This document shows positions 60,660 to 61,854 of a stretch of 61,854 bases of DNA, in pieces (the stretch's first letter is position 1; every line of letters begins with the position of its first letter). Location: NCBI GenBank assembly GCA_947500135.1, contig CANMQX010000015.1:1-61854 (forward strand), given 5' to 3'. The notes under the pieces were generated by a model that saw only the letters and a program-made list of their open reading frames with translations, made no database searches and had not been told where the DNA came from. The position numbers were made by a program, and so were the translations under genes. The stretch comes from an uncultured Paracoccaceae bacterium. GTDB lineage: Bacteria > Pseudomonadota > Alphaproteobacteria > Rhodobacterales > Rhodobacteraceae.

Positions 60660-60661
60660 AG

Positions 60662-60937
60662 ATGAATGATTCAACTACCTCATGGACTAAGTTTGAAGAC
60701 CGCGTACCGACCCAGGAAGGACTCGATTCCGATAGAATGGTTGGCTACTTCAGGATCCGAAACCTCTCTGGCGAAGTGACAAAGAACCATTTTGGCAAGC
60801 TGTTTTGGGTCGAAGAAGAACAAACTTGGGCGATTAAAAAATTTTGCAATGCACTGCGCCTAACTGCGCCAGGCCAATTCAACTACGAGCCTGCAAACCC
60901 GAGCCATTGGTGTTTGGTGCCAGCTTTGCCTTGGTAG
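60662..60937 (+). CDS. Hypothetical protein at the end of the virB operon
   Basis: 91 residues (MNDSTTSWTKFEDRVPTQEG, FGKLFWVEEEQTWAIKKFCNAL), with AGGGAGG before ATG. Not recognised. Its last 18 codons overlap the opposite dehydrogenase gene, so its natural end may have been replaced at a junction. Confidence 0.5.
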   Translation: MNDSTTSWTKFEDRVPTQEGLDSDRMVGYFRIRNLSGEVTKNHFGKLFWVEEEQTWAIKKFCNALRLTAPGQFNYEPANPSHWCLVPALPW

Positions 60938-61740
60938 TCATGAAACCCACGGCCGGATTTTCGACCAAGCCACCCGGCCTCGACATATTTGACCAATAGC
61001 GGACAAGGCCGGTATTTCGGGTCGGCAAAGCCTGTATATAGTGTGTTCATGATCGCAAGACACGTGTCTAACCCAATGAAATCGGCCAGTTTAAGTGGTC
61101 CCATTGGGTGCGCTGCGCCTAGTTTAAGTGCGGCATCGATGTCATCGATTGTTCCGACACCCTCAAACAAAGCAAAAACGGCTTCGTTTATCATTGGGAT
61201 CAGAATGCGGTTGACCATAAAGGCCGGGTAATCTTCGGACTTGACTCCGGTTTTGCCGAGCCGTCGAACCGTGTCGATGATGCTCGCGTATGTTTCCTGT
61301 GATGTCGCGATACCCTCGATCAATTCCACCAGTGGCATGGACGGGACAGGATTCATAAAGTGAAACCCCATGAATTTTTCCGGTCGATCCGTATGCGCGG
61401 CGAGCCGTGTGATTGAAAGCGAAGAGGTATTGGACGTCAGGATCGTATGCGGGGCGAGGTGCGGGTGAACGGCGATCAGAATATCGACCTTGATGGCCTC
61501 GTTTTCGGTCGCCGCTTCAATGATCAAATCACAGGCACCAACGTCGGCAATATCCGGCGTCCCCCGAAGCCGCGTCAGGGCTGCCTCCTGTGCAATCGTG
61601 CTTATGGCGCCTTTTGCAACCTGACGCTCTGTCGCGGCATGGATGTTTGCGACCGCGCGCGACACCTGATCGGCGGACACATCGCAAAGCGTGACCTCGA
61701 ACCCTGAATACGCCGCCACCTGGGCGATGCCGGTTCCCAT
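60883..61740 (-). CDS. 3-hydroxybutyryl-CoA dehydrogenase, probably damaged
   Basis: 285 residues of a 3-hydroxyacyl-CoA dehydrogenase: FMGFHFMNPVPSMPLVELIEG (catalytic His), GKTGVKSEDYPAFMVNRILIPMINEA and ADFIGLDTCLAIM. Family members are about 290 residues and begin about 12 residues before this ATG. Reading upstream in frame gives IETIGIVDAGQMG, preceded by TGA with no usual start codon. There the first Gly of the NAD-binding GxGxxG is Asp. The C-terminus after GRGFHDYQGK is foreign to the family and overlaps a gene of the virB operon. In roseobacters this enzyme serves polyhydroxybutyrate or butyryl metabolism. It is probably a pseudogene or start-altered copy. Confidence 0.8.
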   Translation of the reverse strand: MGTGIAQVAAYSGFEVTLCDVSADQVSRAVANIHAATERQVAKGAISTIAQEAALTRLRGTPDIADVGACDLIIEAATENEAIKVDILIAVHPHLAPHTILTSNTSSLSITRLAAHTDRPEKFMGFHFMNPVPSMPLVELIEGIATSQETYASIIDTVRRLGKTGVKSEDYPAFMVNRILIPMINEAVFALFEGVGTIDDIDAALKLGAAHPMGPLKLADFIGLDTCLAIMNTLYTGFADPKYRPCPLLVKYVEAGWLGRKSGRGFHDYQGKAGTKHQWLGFAGS

Positions 61741-61783
61741 TTGGCCTGCATCAACAATACCAATCGTTTCAATGCGCTGTCAC

Positions 61784-61854
61784 TGTGCCCTTAATTCTTG
61801 GACGCTGATGTATTGGCAGGGATTTGGACGAGTCTTGTGCCTTTAATTACTGGA
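61784..61854. repeat. Imperfect direct repeats at the window end
   Basis: TGTGCCCTTAATTCTTGGA (61784-61802) and TGTGCCTTTAATTACTGGA (61836-61854) match at 17 of 19 bases, 52 bp apart. They lie just upstream of the damaged dehydrogenase start. They could be a regulator site or the end of an element continuing beyond the window. Confidence 0.5.

Noticed and set aside
1..61854. CRISPR arrays, rRNA, plasmid replication genes
   Set aside because: No regularly spaced repeats, rRNA signature stretches or RepA/RepB/RepC-like proteins were seen by eye on either strand.

Overview
The window looks like DNA from a marine alphaproteobacterium of the Rhodobacterales (Roseobacter group). The supporting signs are a VPLPA-type sorting tail, a TRAP transporter beside an L-cysteate sulfo-lyase operon, a YeiH-type exporter, DUF3618/phage-holin envelope genes, and a VirB type IV secretion cluster with protein sequences of the kind seen on roseobacter plasmids. 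No rRNA, tRNA, plasmid replication gene or CRISPR array was found, so chromosome versus large plasmid cannot be decided. Assignments come from reading translated sequences and motifs; no database search was run.

Layout. 1-1.2 kb: a decayed transposon end, with a truncated transposase divergent from a frameshifted serine resolvase. 1.2-4.2 kb: a LuxR-type regulator, an exported VPLPA-CTERM protein and a membrane protein of unknown function. 4.7-10.6 kb: a complete QatABCD anti-phage defence operon on the minus strand, next to a tyrosine recombinase. 10.8-31.1 kb: a dense envelope and osmotic stress region. It holds an FAD/NAD(P)-binding protein, CsbD, three Crp/Fnr regulators, a formate/nitrite-type channel, DUF202, three consecutive MscS channels, a double PRC-barrel protein, CreA, YqaE/DUF4112, a YciF-type ferroxidase, a holin/DUF3618 operon, a YihY protein, a nuclease-fold phosphatase, an AI-2E family transporter and GlsB. 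Several genes shorter than 60 codons are added here.

31.1-35.3 kb is a mobile or degenerate zone. It holds a secreted protein of unknown function and an IS element of about 1.8 kb that appears to carry a passenger gene. 35.3-47.1 kb is a catabolic module with two LysR genes facing each other. One faces a TRAP transporter plus hydrolase operon. The other faces cuyA-cuyZ-ridA-pyc. A consistent reading is uptake of a C3 sulfonate such as cysteate, desulfonation to pyruvate, ammonia and sulfite, sulfite export, enamine clean-up by RidA, and carboxylation of pyruvate to oxaloacetate.

47.1-60.9 kb starts with a decayed copy of the secreted protein found at 32.3-33.1 kb and a small XRE regulator. 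It then runs through a type IV secretion operon: virB1-like, virB2, virB3, virB4, a lipoprotein, a second transglycosylase, virB5, virB8, virB9, virB10, virB11, two small genes and virB6. No virD4 or relaxase is seen inside the window. The last kilobase is a 3-hydroxyacyl-CoA dehydrogenase gene on the minus strand, apparently damaged at both ends, which probably marks the edge of the secretion region.
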